Counted from the first letter of the stretch, positions 22,007 to 33,664 are shown. The stretch is 64,000 bases of DNA from Meconema thalassinum (GCA_946902985.2 OX336397.1:151025890-151089889); one strand, 5' to 3'. The notes: generated by a model not told the origin, from the sequence alone. Made by a program: numbers and translations.

Positions 22007-22039
22007 TGAATAGTAACACGGGCCGTGAAAGTCTAAATG
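22007..22039 (+). other. PLE 3' extension outside the inverted arm
   Basis: 33 bp between the end of the right arm and the 19-bp target duplication, with no counterpart on the left. A short one-sided extension of ~34 bp is described for Penelope elements. Confidence 0.5.
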
Positions 22040-22237
22040 ACAATATTTAAATTATTCAATATTTGGAATATTAAGTCATCATTCTGCAGTCAGATATAAT
22101 TACGATTTTTAACCCCGCACAAATGGTGTTATTAATGAGAAATGGCTTATTCATGTACATAGATCAGTGTGTAGGCTACTATAGCTGCATATTAGGGAAT
22201 AGTATTGCTGTATTTACATTCCTATTATCTCATATTG

Positions 22238-22755
22238 GGCGGCTTTGGTGGCGCATTTGGTAGCATGCTGAGCTTCTATGCCCAAGGTCGCGGGTTCAAA
22301 TCCGGCCGATGTCATCAGATTTTTGAAGAGCGTTAAAATCCCTTAGTATGCCTTCCTTCGGAGGGGAAGTAAAGCCGGTGGGCCCATATCATAGGACATA
22401 GATTTATGTGATGTAAAAGAACCTTCCACTAACTACACTCGTGTGAAAGTAAAATGTGTAGGTTAAATTTGATTAACGCTATTAAGTTCCAACGGTCACC
22501 GCCAGGTTCTGGTTGCGTGGGTATCTATTAGCGAAGTTTGCAGCCAGGTGTCGTTGACGGTAGCATTTGGTACTAAATTAGGAACTACAGTACTTAAAAC
22601 TGACTGTCTGCAGTCCTTACCTGAATCACATATAACCCACAATAATACAGCCACACAATTAACACCGGTTATCAGGCAGATTCTACACACATCCAAAGTA
22701 CACGGGGCTGCATGACCGCGTTGTCGCAGCCCCTAAACAGAGGAACCAACCAACC
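22238..22755 (+). mobile_element. Long tRNA-derived SINE (family B), plus copy
   Basis: The tRNA-like head has an A box (TGGCGCATTTGGTAGC) and a B box (GGTTCAAATCC at ~22296). The unusually long body (~430 bp) ends in agaggaaccaacc. A second copy lies inverted at 2156-2556. I could not define a clean target duplication. Minus-strand ORFs here are repeat shadows. Confidence 0.75.
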
Positions 22756-22759
22756 TATC

Positions 22760-23311
22760 TCACCTAGTTAAAGTAAATGCAGCAACGTATAGTCCCAGTG
22801 TATTGTCAAATAAGATGCATTGATTGAGAACTCATTGGGCTACTTTAGCCCCTAAAGTATTTCGTAAGATAAGAAATATATTCTCTAAACCCATACCGTA
22901 ATGATCTCTAAAATGCTATAGCGGAGTTAAAGGTGTTTAGAATCCGTGATAAATACACCATTATACAATATCATACGTCAGTAAGCACTAAAATGGCTAA
23001 TACTTTGGAAAAATACGTGTGAATGAACATAAACCAACTATATAATGTATCGTATTCTTTTGCAAACGTATTGTGGGATGAACACAATTTATTTTGAGAG
23101 CCAAGATCAGATACTTGTACAAAGATCAGAACTCGTCGACATGTAGTTGGTGACGGTGATAAGCCTGTAGCAGCTAAAGAAGATGTATGACAAACAGTAG
23201 ACACTACATTCATAGTTCCGTATTGAGGAGGTCAAAAGCTTGAAATGGCAGACTTGGAATATCCATACTTCACCAATCTGTGTATAATTAATGAAGAGGC
23301 TGTATGCTTGA
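22760..23311. other. Non-coding, no recognisable feature
   Basis: AT-rich, with no motif-bearing ORF and no RNA gene. Confidence 0.4.
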
Positions 23312-23509
23312 ACATCCAAGCCTTTTCTAATCAAAGCGGCTTGAAGTAACACGACGTGGTGGAAAGTACAACTCTTGGTAAAGAAGTTAGCACAAAGTAT
23401 ATGGTGTCTAACATCCAAGCCTTTTCTAATCAAAGCGGCTTGAAGTAACACAACGTGGTGGAAAGTACAACTCTTGGTAAAGAAGTTAGCACAAAGTATA
23501 TGGTGTCTA
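23312..23509. repeat. Two-copy 99-bp tandem duplication
   Basis: 23312-23410 and 23411-23509 are identical except for about one base (acgacg versus acaacg). The 99-bp period keeps a minus-strand frame open, producing a chance-looking 165-aa ORF with a repeated 33-residue block. The near identity indicates a recent duplication. Confidence 0.85.
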
Positions 23510-24269
23510 AAAGGAAAGCAATGGAAAAAACGGATATAATTATAAAAGTGACTAAGATGAAAAAATATGTTAAAATCACTGTGCAATTCTAATTTAAATG
23601 CCATTGAATGAACATAAATTTAATAAATACGATAACTTGCTTGAGGTTAAGACAATGTTTCTTTGAAAAAATGATCTGTCTATTGTTTAAAATTTTATGG
23701 GTGTAGCAAAGTCCAAATACTAAAATAGACGGTAGTAAGAAATGAATTAACGTCAGTGCTAGTTCTGGAAAAATACGTAAATACGAATGGAGCGCTACTG
23801 TGAAAAGATCCTGTACCTGTCTGAGTGTTGAATCGGCAGGTAGTTTAAAGCAGCCAGGAGGGATGCGATCCAGCTGGCAGTGAAAATGCCGCGGCGATCA
23901 CAGTCGGTTGGTGCTGCAACCTATCTTGTCTTGTGTTAAATGGACAGGCAGTTTAAAGCAGCTTGGACGGATGTGATCCAGCTGGCAGTGGGTGTAGCAT
24001 GGCCTCTTACCGGGATAGATGGAAACTTCCTGGTCCTATCTTGAGATATTGTTGCCATGGAGATGCCGGCCTTGCCATTACTCTATCAGTTTATTTTCTG
24101 ACTTAATTAGCCTTTGCTCGAGTGCAAAAAACCGAAATCAGAAGAATGAGAAAGACTATCGAAAATTCATCTAGCTAGCCGTTCCTTCTGGGTCCTAAAC
24201 TATGTGTATAAAAAATTTGGTTGAGATTGCTGGAACGGTGTAGCTTTGTATACGGAACACATATACATA
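23510..24269. other. Non-coding with an imperfect ~107-bp tandem repeat
   Basis: ggcaggtagtttaaagcag with gatccagctggcagtg near 23838-23882 recurs as ggcaggcagtttaaagcag near 23945-23988. No gene recognised. Confidence 0.5.
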
Positions 24270-24318
24270 CCCACATACATACATACATACATACATATAT
24301 ACATACATACATATATAC
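24270..24318. repeat. (ACAT)n microsatellite
   Basis: Tetranucleotide repeats of acat with minor interruptions. The ORFs of repeated His-Thr-Tyr-Ile or Tyr-Val-Cys across it are artefacts of the repeat. Confidence 0.9.
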
Positions 24319-27120
24319 ACACAGACTTTCACTTTTATATACAAGATTTTCCGATCGAACAACAAGACAGTTTATTATTGACACAATTTCTGCACTCAAC
24401 AGGTGATACCATTCCAATGTATATAATCTTGGTACTGTACCCGAAATTACCTATCATCAGCTTATTGAAATCCTACGAAGATCACTGGATCGTAGAACCT
24501 GGATAATCCCGGCTAAAAACCCCCAGATACTACCAACAAGAGACGGGGATAATAGGGCACAGGGTAACCTAACCAGGCAACGTTAAGAAAATCCATGGCT
24601 AAACGCTAAAAAGCAACAGCTCAAAGAACACGAGATCTACACAAGAGTGTAATCTCAGGCGTAGAAACACCTAGAAATACCCAGCAATGGCTTTGTTAAC
24701 GTGACCTCCACTCACTTCTATATATCACCACAATGTCGAATTAAAATGGAACTGAAATATTTATTCACAAAATGGCATAGCGAAGTTCTATGTCTTCAGA
24801 TGATAATCTGATGAACTATAATAAGCTTGACTTGGTCAAGAATAAATCACACAAAACAAGGATCAAAGCCAACACACAAGACTGTGTTGTGAAATCACAT
24901 AAAAAGAAATTATAGATCCACACACACTCTTATTGGATCGAATATCAGAACTGTTTCGTTCAGTAGGTAATTTCCTCTGAAACACATGTTAATAATGACC
25001 CTGAAAAAGAACTTATACACATATATACAATTTGTTTCAATACATCTCAGTGTGTTCTGTGGAATACACGATGATTGTACACCCTCCTTGAGTGTAATTT
25101 GTTTAATTCAATTGTGGTTTCGAGGTAGTTATATAATAAATATTTGGTGTCCCTCGAACCCAATAATCTCTTGTGAGAACCAGCAAAAATCAAATTCATT
25201 CTACACTGATCCTAGAATTCATCAAAGGGATGATTATGTAGCTATTAGCATTGCAATAAAATTCAGAAATCGGATAATAAAGATCATTACTCAAATTATA
25301 CGTGCTCGTGTCTAGAAGTGCACGTTTCCTGATAATACATTATCGCTATTTAGTTCTATATCTGTAAATCTATAATCACTTTATGTCACACCTGACTATT
25401 TATTCACCTTCAATTCAGCAATGGATTTCATCATAATTATTTTAAACATTAATTATTTATTATATAATTCAACGGTGCCAATACCCGGTCATATCCACAT
25501 GATAAATCTACTCCACTGAGTATACATTATTACTGTTTCATAATTGCCATTTATACACTTACAATCATTAGTCACCCTCTATGGTGATACGAATGATTTT
25601 ATCACTAATATACTTTAATGGTAATAGTTTGCTTTATATTTGCGTTCCTGGAATTATACAGGATCGTTATACTTCATATAGAGTATCTAAAATGTTATCT
25701 CTTATGTCTCCAAATAATTATTGGAATTATTGTTAATGCTTTTACAATAGTTTATGACAATCACACGTCTGTTAAAGGACATGCCTCCACATTCGATTAT
25801 CTGAGATTCTCGTTGATGGAAAGATTGTAAATGCTGTTCAGATTGTCTTTAATAGACTATAATTCGCATCGAAAAGTCTGAAGAATACCATAAGAAAAGG
25901 ATTTTTATCAGCTCAAAGTTAACTTGACATTCGTGTGTCAAAACAATAAATTCAATAGGATCAAGATGCCTCAAGCATAAAAAGAAATATTCCTGCTCGA
26001 GTGGGGTCTGGAAAATAATATAGGGTTAGTACACCATCGAAGAGGGTGATCGTAACGATAAGCACCAACATAGTCGATTAGGAACCCCTACTGTTTCCAT
26101 AGTACACTAAAACTGGAAATATCTCTTAGCAAAAGCTAAAAAGAATCCTATCACACCAAGTGTGTGCTCAATAAAATCGAAACTATCAAACACGACGTAG
26201 AATAATGTTCAAAAGAACATTAACAACTCTCCAACCAACAATCAGAACGATCTCTATAAAATAGATCCGTCAATAAATGCGAATGCGAATAAACGTGGCA
26301 AAAAAATTATATATACCACAATGAAAATTCAAAACCACTATATTAAATAGTGAAGACATAAAATTAAATCATCCCCTAAGTTGATTCCCTTCACTACGAC
26401 AAAAATGTTCCCATATAAATTACTATAAGTTACCATAAATTTTGTAAAAACACACTACAAAAATTGATGCATTCTTTTAAAAAGAATCAAAATCCAGTCA
26501 CGAATAGAACCAGCTATGAGTAAGACGTCAAGTCTAAACCCTACCCATCGACTATACTAAGAAAAATAAAAATAAAATATGACAGTTACTAAAACATTAC
26601 AATATTCCTGCATTACTACTACTGATGAGTGTTAATTTGCTGTACCTTCTCTCCAGACGATCCTGGAATCGAAAGCAATGGTATGCCTCACATATCAAGT
26701 CTTCCTTAGACGTAGAAATGCCCTGTGTCATCCTGGAATGTCGATGGAATCGAACCCCGAATCGCCATTCACCAACGCACGGATTCCAGACAGCCACCCG
26801 AACAACACCGTTTGTTACTGCAATCCACGTACAGTCCGTATCGTTCCGAATAAGAATCTCGTCACAATGTAGTAGTATTCGCCCGATGCGTTAATTGCAT
26901 TTTAATGCCATGATGTCATAATGAGCTGACATGGTGGAAGACATTTAGCATTAGCGATAACGCTTTACGATGTCAGTGTCCATTCCGTAGAATGCCTGTT
27001 GTGTTCCTTACACCGCAGTATTCATGTATAAATGTTTAGCCAACCATAGCTATGAGGTAATCGTGCATGTAAACGCTTCCTCCCGACATCTCGTTGATAA
27101 TAATGTCGGTAAAATAAGAG

Positions 27121-29957
27121 AAGTCTGCTAGGAAGTGGAAGGTTAGAAAACTTAGAAAGGGAAATGGATAGGTTGAGGTTGGATTTGGTTGGGATTAGTG
27201 AAATGCGCTGGCAGGAAGAACAGGACTTTTGGTCAGGAGACTATAGGGTCATTAGCACTAAATCAAACAATGGCCAAGCTGGGGTTGGCCTCATATTGAG
27301 TAGGAAACTTGGACAGCGGGTGGAATATTATGAGCAATATAGTGAACGGATTATTGTAGCAAAAATCAATACAAAACCTACCTGCACTACAGTAGTACAA
27401 GTCTATATGCCTACCAGTCAAGCTGATGATGAGGATGTTGAAAAGGTCTACGAAGAAATAGACGAAATTCTGAGGTATATCAAGGGTGATGAAAATGTTA
27501 TAGTAATGGGAGATTGGAATGCTGTGGTAGGAAAAGGGAGAGAAGGGAAGATAGTAGGAGATTTCGGATTAGGTGAAAGGAATGATCGAGGAAGCAGGCT
27601 GGTAGAATTCTGCACCGAGCATGAATTGGTCATAGCTAACACCTTATTCAATAACCACAATAGAAGAATATACACATGGATGAGACCAGGAGATACAGGG
27701 CGTTACCAAATCGACTTCATTACGGCCAAGCAGAGGTTTCGAAACCAGATTTTGGATTGTAAAACATACCCTGGTGCTGACATAAACTCTGATCACAATC
27801 TGGTTGTAATGAAATGCAGATTAAAGTTGAAGAAACTGAAGAAAAGTCAAAAGCCAAAAAGGTGGGCAATAGACAGACTGAAAGAGAAGGATGTAAACGA
27901 AAGATTCAAGAAGAGTATAAAGGAAGGACTAATGAAAAACCCTAAACAAACTTCAATTGCAGACGAATGGGCACTTTTGAAGAATGAAATAACAAAATCT
28001 GCAGAAGAAAACATTGGTAGGAAAGAAAGAATAGGTAGAAAACCGTGGATCACTCAGGATATACTAGAATTGATGGATGAAAGGCGGAAACACAAGAATG
28101 TAAGAGATGAAAAGGGGAAAGCAGAATACAGACGTCTGAGAAATGAGGTTAACAAGAAGTGCAAGGAAGCGAAAGAAGAATGGTTGAAAGAGAAATGTGC
28201 AGGTATAGAAAATTGTCTGAAATTAGGAAAAGTAGACACAGCTTATCGAAGGATTAAGAATACTTTTGGGGAAAAGAAGACTAAATGCTGTAATATTAAG
28301 GACACAAATGGAAAGCCTCTAACAGATAGGGAAGAAAAGGTTGACAGATGGAAAGCTTACATAGAGAGTTTGTATAAGGGAAAGGAGATTGAGAATCATG
28401 TAATGGAAAGGGAGGAGGAAATTGATGAGGATGCGAAAGGAGATTTAATATTGAGATCAGAATTTGATAGAGCTTTGGAAGACTTAAGCAGGAACAAAGC
28501 ACCAGGCATAGATGATATACCGATTGAGTTGCTACGCTGCATAGGAGAAGAAGGTCTGATCAGGTTATTTCACTTGGTGTGTAGGATTTATGAGACAGGT
28601 GAGGTACCCCCTGATTTCAAGAAGAATGTAATCATCCCTATACCAAAGAAAGTGGGAGCTGACAGATGTGAAGATTACCGTACAATCAGCTTGATTACTC
28701 ATGCTTCAAAGATCCTGTCTAGAATAATTTACAAGAGGATTGAAAGCCAGATAGAAACGGAGTTGGGTGAAGACCAGTTTGGTTTCAGGAGAAATGTAGG
28801 AACAAGGGAAGCTGTACTAAGTCTTAGGCTGATTTTAGAAGGTAGAATAAGGAAAGATAAGAGAACGTTCATGGCTTTTGTAGACTTAGAAAAGGCTTTT
28901 GATAACGTTGATTGGACTAAATTGTTTGACATTTTGAAATCAATTGGAATAAAGTACAGGGATAGGAGGGTGATATACAATCTGTACAGAAACCAGACAG
29001 CAGTCATTCGAGTTGAAGGACATGAGAGAGAAGCTGGTATTCAGAAAGGTGTAAGGCAAGGCTGCAACTTATCACCCATACTTTTCAATCTTTACATTGA
29101 ACAAGCAATGAAGGAAATTAGAGAAAAATTTAAAGTGGGAGTGAAGATTCAAGGAGAAATAATTTCAACTCTGAGATTTGCTGATGACATCGTCATCTTG
29201 GCCGACAAGCCTGAGGATTTGAATGAGTTTTTGAATGGTATGGACTCCGTCTTACGGAAAGAATTCATGATGAAAATAAATAAATGTAAAACAAAAATAC
29301 TGGAATGCAGCCGAAATATATCAGAAACCTCTATGGAGATCAAATTGGCAGGTGAAAAGCTGAAGGAAGTAGGAGACTTCTGTTACTTAGGAAGCAGAAT
29401 AACCAGTGATGGACGAAGCAAAGTGGATATTAAAAGTAGGTTGGCTCAGGCAAAGAAAGCATTTCTACAAAAAAGGAATCTGCTGACATCGAATATAGAT
29501 TTAGGTATTAGGAAGTCATTTTTGAAAGTCTTTGTCTGGAGCGTGGCGCTGTATGGAAGTGAAACTTGGACTATTGGTGCAGCAGAAAAGAGGAGAATTG
29601 AAGCATTTGAAATGTGGTGTTACAGGAGAATGATGAAGATCAGATGGGTAGATAGGGTTACAAACAAAGAGGTATTAAGACGAGTGGGAGAGGGGAGATG
29701 TTTCTGGCGACTGCTAATGAAGAGAAGAGATAGGTTGGTAGGACACATACTAAGACACCCAGGAATAGCAAGCTTAGTTATGGAAGGAAGGGTCGAGGAC
29801 AAAAACTGTAGGGGTAGACCAAGGTTAGAATATGTTAAACAGATTGCCTCCGATGTAGGGTGTCGGAGCTATGTAGAGATGAAACGATTAGCTCAGGACA
29901 GGGAGGCATGGAGAGCTGCAACAAACCAGTCAAAAGACTGAAGACTCAAACAACAAC
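27121..29957 (+). mobile_element. RTE-like LINE, 5'-truncated
   Basis: Inserted in the 3' LTR with a perfect 10-bp duplication, aaaataagag (27111-27120, 29958-29967). The other LTR has the single uninterrupted site at ~39051-39060. The insert starts inside the endonuclease frame, which is open back to 27122, and ends in a short caacaac tail rather than poly(A), as is usual for RTE-type elements. The fully open ORF shows it is young. Confidence 0.9.
27164..29941 (+). CDS. RTE-like endonuclease/reverse transcriptase
   Basis: A 925-residue open frame. The N-terminal apurinic-type endonuclease shows GISEMRW near residue 12, MGDWN with D117, and SDHN at 209-212. A basic linker follows. The RT shows NKAPGIDDIP, the FVDLEKAFDNVDW motif A, GVRQGCNLSP, and FADDIVILA with the DD pair at 674-675. 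The C-terminal region has WCYRRMMKIRW and the GHILRH and RGRPR blocks found in RTE/CR1-type LINEs. In the intact element it would nick target DNA and prime reverse transcription there. The true start is lost by 5' truncation; the Met at 27164 is simply the first in frame. The clade assignment is from memory of motifs. Confidence 0.88.
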   Translation: MDRLRLDLVGISEMRWQEEQDFWSGDYRVISTKSNNGQAGVGLILSRKLGQRVEYYEQYSERIIVAKINTKPTCTTVVQVYMPTSQADDEDVEKVYEEIDEILRYIKGDENVIVMGDWNAVVGKGREGKIVGDFGLGERNDRGSRLVEFCTEHELVIANTLFNNHNRRIYTWMRPGDTGRYQIDFITAKQRFRNQILDCKTYPGADINSDHNLVVMKCRLKLKKLKKSQKPKRWAIDRLKEKDVNERFKKSIKEGLMKNPKQTSIADEWALLKNEITKSAEENIGRKERIGRKPWITQDILELMDERRKHKNVRDEKGKAEYRRLRNEVNKKCKEAKEEWLKEKCAGIENCLKLGKVDTAYRRIKNTFGEKKTKCCNIKDTNGKPLTDREEKVDRWKAYIESLYKGKEIENHVMEREEEIDEDAKGDLILRSEFDRALEDLSRNKAPGIDDIPIELLRCIGEEGLIRLFHLVCRIYETGEVPPDFKKNVIIPIPKKVGADRCEDYRTISLITHASKILSRIIYKRIESQIETELGEDQFGFRRNVGTREAVLSLRLILEGRIRKDKRTFMAFVDLEKAFDNVDWTKLFDILKSIGIKYRDRRVIYNLYRNQTAVIRVEGHEREAGIQKGVRQGCNLSPILFNLYIEQAMKEIREKFKVGVKIQGEIISTLRFADDIVILADKPEDLNEFLNGMDSVLRKEFMMKINKCKTKILECSRNISETSMEIKLAGEKLKEVGDFCYLGSRITSDGRSKVDIKSRLAQAKKAFLQKRNLLTSNIDLGIRKSFLKVFVWSVALYGSETWTIGAAEKRRIEAFEMWCYRRMMKIRWVDRVTNKEVLRRVGEGRCFWRLLMKRRDRLVGHILRHPGIASLVMEGRVEDKNCRGRPRLEYVKQIASDVGCRSYVEMKRLAQDREAWRAATNQSKD

Positions 29958-30785
29958 AAAATAAGAGGAATGAGTAATATAGTTCATGTAGTGCTCATGT
30001 ATCACAATACTTATGTCCATAGAAGTGGCACTATTCTGAAGTGAACGTTCCACTGCGGGTATTACAGTACACTTGCCAAGTTAATGTTGCTCGTTGCATA
30101 GAGCTTGCCTTAATATATGCATGGCATGATTAAGCCTGCACGCTACATGACACATATTCAGAGTGAAGATTGCACTCACTACTGAAATGCCTAAGATAGG
30201 GTTTTTCGTCACATAACTCTAACTTCCTAACGATGGCCTCGCACACGTATTCAAGTAGACCTCGAACTCGCGATACGTGTTGAATAATATCGCTAGTAAG
30301 TCGTTCTGGTCTCGGCAGAGATGTATAAGAATCTGTCTTGCTCGAACTGCCCGCAGCTTCACGAGGGTGATCATCCCCCACTCTCACGGTGCGTAGATCG
30401 ATAAATCAAGACGTTGGCGCATAATCAAAATAGCTGTGATATATCATGAAGTCTTGCCAATGAAATCAGCTCTTCAAAAGTTTGTACAATGTTAATACAT
30501 CTTCGGTAAATGCTGAAAATCATAAATAAACGTCTCTTCCTCGTTATTATGGATGAAGTAATCTTTCAATATTCAATCATTATTTTGTATTTGTGCGGAG
30601 CACAAGTTCTGAATGCCAAGCTTGCGCCTGCTACTTCGGAGAATCTCGGCTCGGTTCTGGCCAGCCTAACGTGATCCCCGTCACCTGTCTTGCCGCCAAC
30701 TTGCCAGCCATGTGCTGCGTTGGGTTTTTCAAAACAAATCCTGCAGATCACAGTACTGCAACTAACGCTTGAGAGTAATGGTACA

Positions 30786-30795
30786 TTTTCCTCCT
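30786..30795 (-). promoter_or_regulatory. Polypurine tract of the giant-LTR element
   Basis: On the minus strand AGGAGGAAAA ends exactly at the LTR's first bases, TGTACC. This sets the orientation and the boundary of the 3' LTR. Confidence 0.75.
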
Positions 30796-31059
30796 GACAT
30801 CTTACATAAAAGAAGAACCTGCTTTTATGTACACGTCATAATGCATTCATATGCTATGTAGCTTATCCTCAAAGCGTTACTGTATAATCTTCTTATAGTA
30901 TCTCCGGATATTCTTACTACTATTGTTTTCTATAGCATCTTCCTATATGTTTCTTTCTTCTTTCTTCTTTATACCATCACTCTTCAACTGTGATCTAAAA
31001 AATTCATAAATTCTTATTATCCATGGAGGTGTAAAATCATCAGTTCTTTCTACTTTTTT
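30796..31059 (-). other. Interior between gag end and polypurine tract (pol missing)
   Basis: Only ~265 bp without coding signal lie where several kilobases of protease, RT, RNase H and integrase would be expected. Confidence 0.6.
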
Positions 31060-33664
31060 CTTTGCTTAGACGGGTTTCTCTTCCTGTCATCAAGGTTTCT
31101 TTCTCCTTTATCTTTCTGACGACTAGTACTTGGAGTAGCTTCCGCAATTTCTTGCTCCTTTTTTTCTCTCTTTTGAATTTCTTCGCCTAGCGTATTCATT
31201 AGGCTTATCTTGCTCGCCTCTGAGCCTATCTCGCTGTTGGTTACGCTGGAACTCCTCTGTCCTATAATTCTTATAGCGACTGTAACCTTGATTTGATCTG
31301 TTGTTTTACTGGTATGGCGTTTCACGATAACGATTCCTATTGTTGTCATAATCACGCCGGTAAAAGTTCCTTTCCTCGTACTTGCGCTGCCATGGTAGTT
31401 CCGTATAATCAACGTAACGATTATCTTGCCGATTATATAGTTGGTTGTTACCATAACGTGTATTGTACCTGTTGTTGTAGCTATTATCTGGTTGAGGCTC
31501 GTCCGTTTGCTGAGTACGATCCATTACGATCGTATTCACACCTCTCGATTCATTTCGTGAACATTTTACGATCGTGGGAGCTGTGAGCGCACTTACGTTA
31601 TCTAAACGTCGTAATAGATCATCCATGGTCGTAAAATCGCTTGCACCTGTTGAAATAACTTGCTTACGCACTTCCACAGGAAGCTGTCGAGATATGGAGT
31701 CGATCAGTTGGGCCTGTGTCAATGGAGGTTGAATGAAACGGAGTTTCGCTAACTGAGAAGCAAAGTATTTGGAATAGCTCGTTGGCGCTGTACTCGCACC
31801 TGTTGAAATAACTTGCTTACGCACTTCCACAGGAAGCTGTCGAGATATGGAGTCGATCAGTTGGGCCTGTGTCAATGGAGGTTGAATGAAACGGAGTTTC
31901 GCTAACTGGGAAGCAAAGTATTTGGAATAGCTCGTTGGCGCTGTACTCGCATACTTCCTAGTGTACATTTCTGACCGCTGATTATTCTGAATTTCCACAC
32001 TCCAGAATCTACAGATGAAGGCTTCCGCGAAATCAGTAAGAGTGTAGCAGAAGGCCCGATACCACTGAAGGGGGCATCCGCAAGGAAGCGTTCCACCACT
32101 CTCAACTCTCTTTCACGTGGCACGTGAGATTCCGTGAAGTAATCACGTACACTTCTAATAAATTCAATTGGGGTGGTCCCATCGAGGTTGTTAAAACGTC
32201 GAGGTTTATCTTCGAAGTTACGAATTATGGTATAATGACTTGCTCCATCTGACGCTCGTGTCGCGTATACTCATTTTAGCTGTCGGAGGATTATATGTTG
32301 AAGAACGTTGCTGCGCTGTTTCCATATTGCGTTGGATCGAACCTGGGTGTTTCATGACTTATGGGGTTTTGTTGACGATTCCCGTCTTCCTCATCCTGAC
32401 CTGTACCATCAACACCATCAAGAGTAGCAATGAAATCCGCGTTCCAAATCGGCCTAAGTTGATCTCTTAACGCATATACATTTATCGGACCTCCCAATGT
32501 TAAACTGTCGAGTTGATTTCTAACTTCACTTATTTCAGAAGTCTTTTTCTCCCTTACTTCTATCAACTCTAACTTAGCTTGATCTACCTTGGTCTCTATG
32601 GAATTAATCCTAGTCTCAAGATCGCCATGATTTTCCGATTGAGCATTCTGAATTACATTAATCTTTTAATCACGTCCTCTCTTGCATCGGTTATTTCCTT
32701 ACTCGATCTAGCCTCTGATTCTACAATTGAGTTGTTGATTTCTGTTTTAAAATCTTTAAAATAGTCCTCATTGATTTTAAGCATTTCTTGTCTAAGAATA
32801 ACAATGTTATCATTAATGATACCCTTAATGTCTACATCGAATTCGTCTTTCATCATTTTATTGTGATCCTTTACTTGGGATTGAAGAAGACTTACTTCAG
32901 CCCTTAGGTGTTGCAAAGTGTCTTGTGTCTGACTGTAGTCATGAGATACTTCCAACTGAAAATTGTCTAAGTTACTTTTGGCTTCCTTTTTATTGTTAGA
33001 TAATTCTATCCTGATTTCAAGCTGAAAATCTTTGTTAGATTGCTCAGACTCGTTTAATTGAACTTGCATCAGCTTTTGGATAGCGTCAACAATGTCAATC
33101 TTGGTCTGAATATTTGATTGAGTGGTCTTCATTTGGTTCTGAGTAGCATGCATATCATTCTGGGTTGATTGTAATGCCACAATTTCTGTCTCCATTTTAT
33201 CCTAACTAGTCTCCATTTTATCCTGACTAGTCTCTATTTTACTAATGTTAGACTGCATTTTATCCTGACTGGTTTCTATTTTCACAATGTTGAGTTGACC
33301 TTCATCAATCGTGATTGAATCTTGCTAACACAAGAATCTAACCTTAATTGGCCGGTTTGAACAGAACCCATATCCTTTTGCATTGAAGCAATATCTTTTT
33401 GGACTGATCCAATAACTGATTGGACTTCATCTACTGTGCTTTCTAATTTATTAACTTTCAATTCAACCCTTTTAGAGCTAGAGTTGAGGTCATTTAAGGA
33501 AGCTTGGAATTAACTAAACTCCCCTTTGAGACTGTCAGCTACCACATCCTGAATAACTGACTGACTACGTGTGGTCCAAGTTTCATGTATACTGTCAATT
33601 TTAGTCTGCAGCATTGCATACAAAGTCTTGAGATCAGCGATCTCACCGCCATCCTTACTAGCCA
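31060..33664 (-). pseudogene. Gypsy-type gag, broken
   Basis: The reading frame starts near 33664 (MASKDGGEIADLKTL) and runs leftward through a long Gln/Asn/Lys-rich coiled-coil region (clear at 32653-33195). A capsid-like block follows, with TPIEFIRSVRDYF and RELRVVERF (~32090-32200), then SYSKYFASQLAKLRFIQPPLT and LIDSISRQLPVEVR. The C-terminal tail is Arg/Asn/Tyr-rich and ends in Lys-rich sequence near 31060. No CCHC zinc knuckle is visible. In-frame stops (for example near 33511 and 33199) and at least two frameshifts break it. The order matches gag of insect gypsy-like elements: assembly region, capsid, then a basic nucleic-acid-binding tail. Confidence 0.75.
31643..31948 (-). repeat. 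In-frame 153-bp tandem duplication inside gag
   Basis: 31643-31795 and 31796-31948 are identical but for about one base. The period is 51 codons, so the duplication of the capsid-like block keeps the frame. Confidence 0.9.

Larger units (their letters stand above)
18752..22039 (+). mobile_element. Complete Penelope-like element (PLE)
   Basis: A 756-aa RT/GIY-YIG ORF is bracketed by inverted copies of its own 3' region (18752-19490 inverted, 21271-22006 direct). The whole is flanked by a perfect 19-bp target duplication, acaatatttaaattattca (18733-18751, 22040-22058). An extra ~33 bp (22007-22039) follows the right arm. Inverted pseudo-LTRs and a short one-sided extension are known PLE features. 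The ORF is intact and the arms are nearly identical, so the insertion looks recent. Confidence 0.9.
24436..30785 (-). repeat. 3' LTR of the giant-LTR element
   Basis: Net length 3,503 bp after removing the LINE at 27121-29957 and one target-duplication copy. Collinear with 34572-39867, with scattered substitutions. It preserves the empty sites of the Tc1-like element (TA near 25132) and the SINE (tatacttcat near 25671) found in the other LTR. Confidence 0.85.

Noticed and set aside
23107..23604. 165-aa minus-strand ORF with a repeated 33-residue block
   Set aside because: The repeat comes from a recent 99-bp DNA duplication. The protein is Cys/His/Phe-rich with no family features, so it is most likely a chance frame.
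24175..24506. ORFs rich in His-Thr-Tyr-Ile or Tyr-Val-Cys-Met
   Set aside because: Direct translation of the (ACAT)n microsatellite.
26597..26894. Overlapping ORFs on both strands in the LTR
   Set aside because: The differences between the two LTR copies are mostly amino-acid replacements, and one copy has a stop upstream, so there is no sign of selection.
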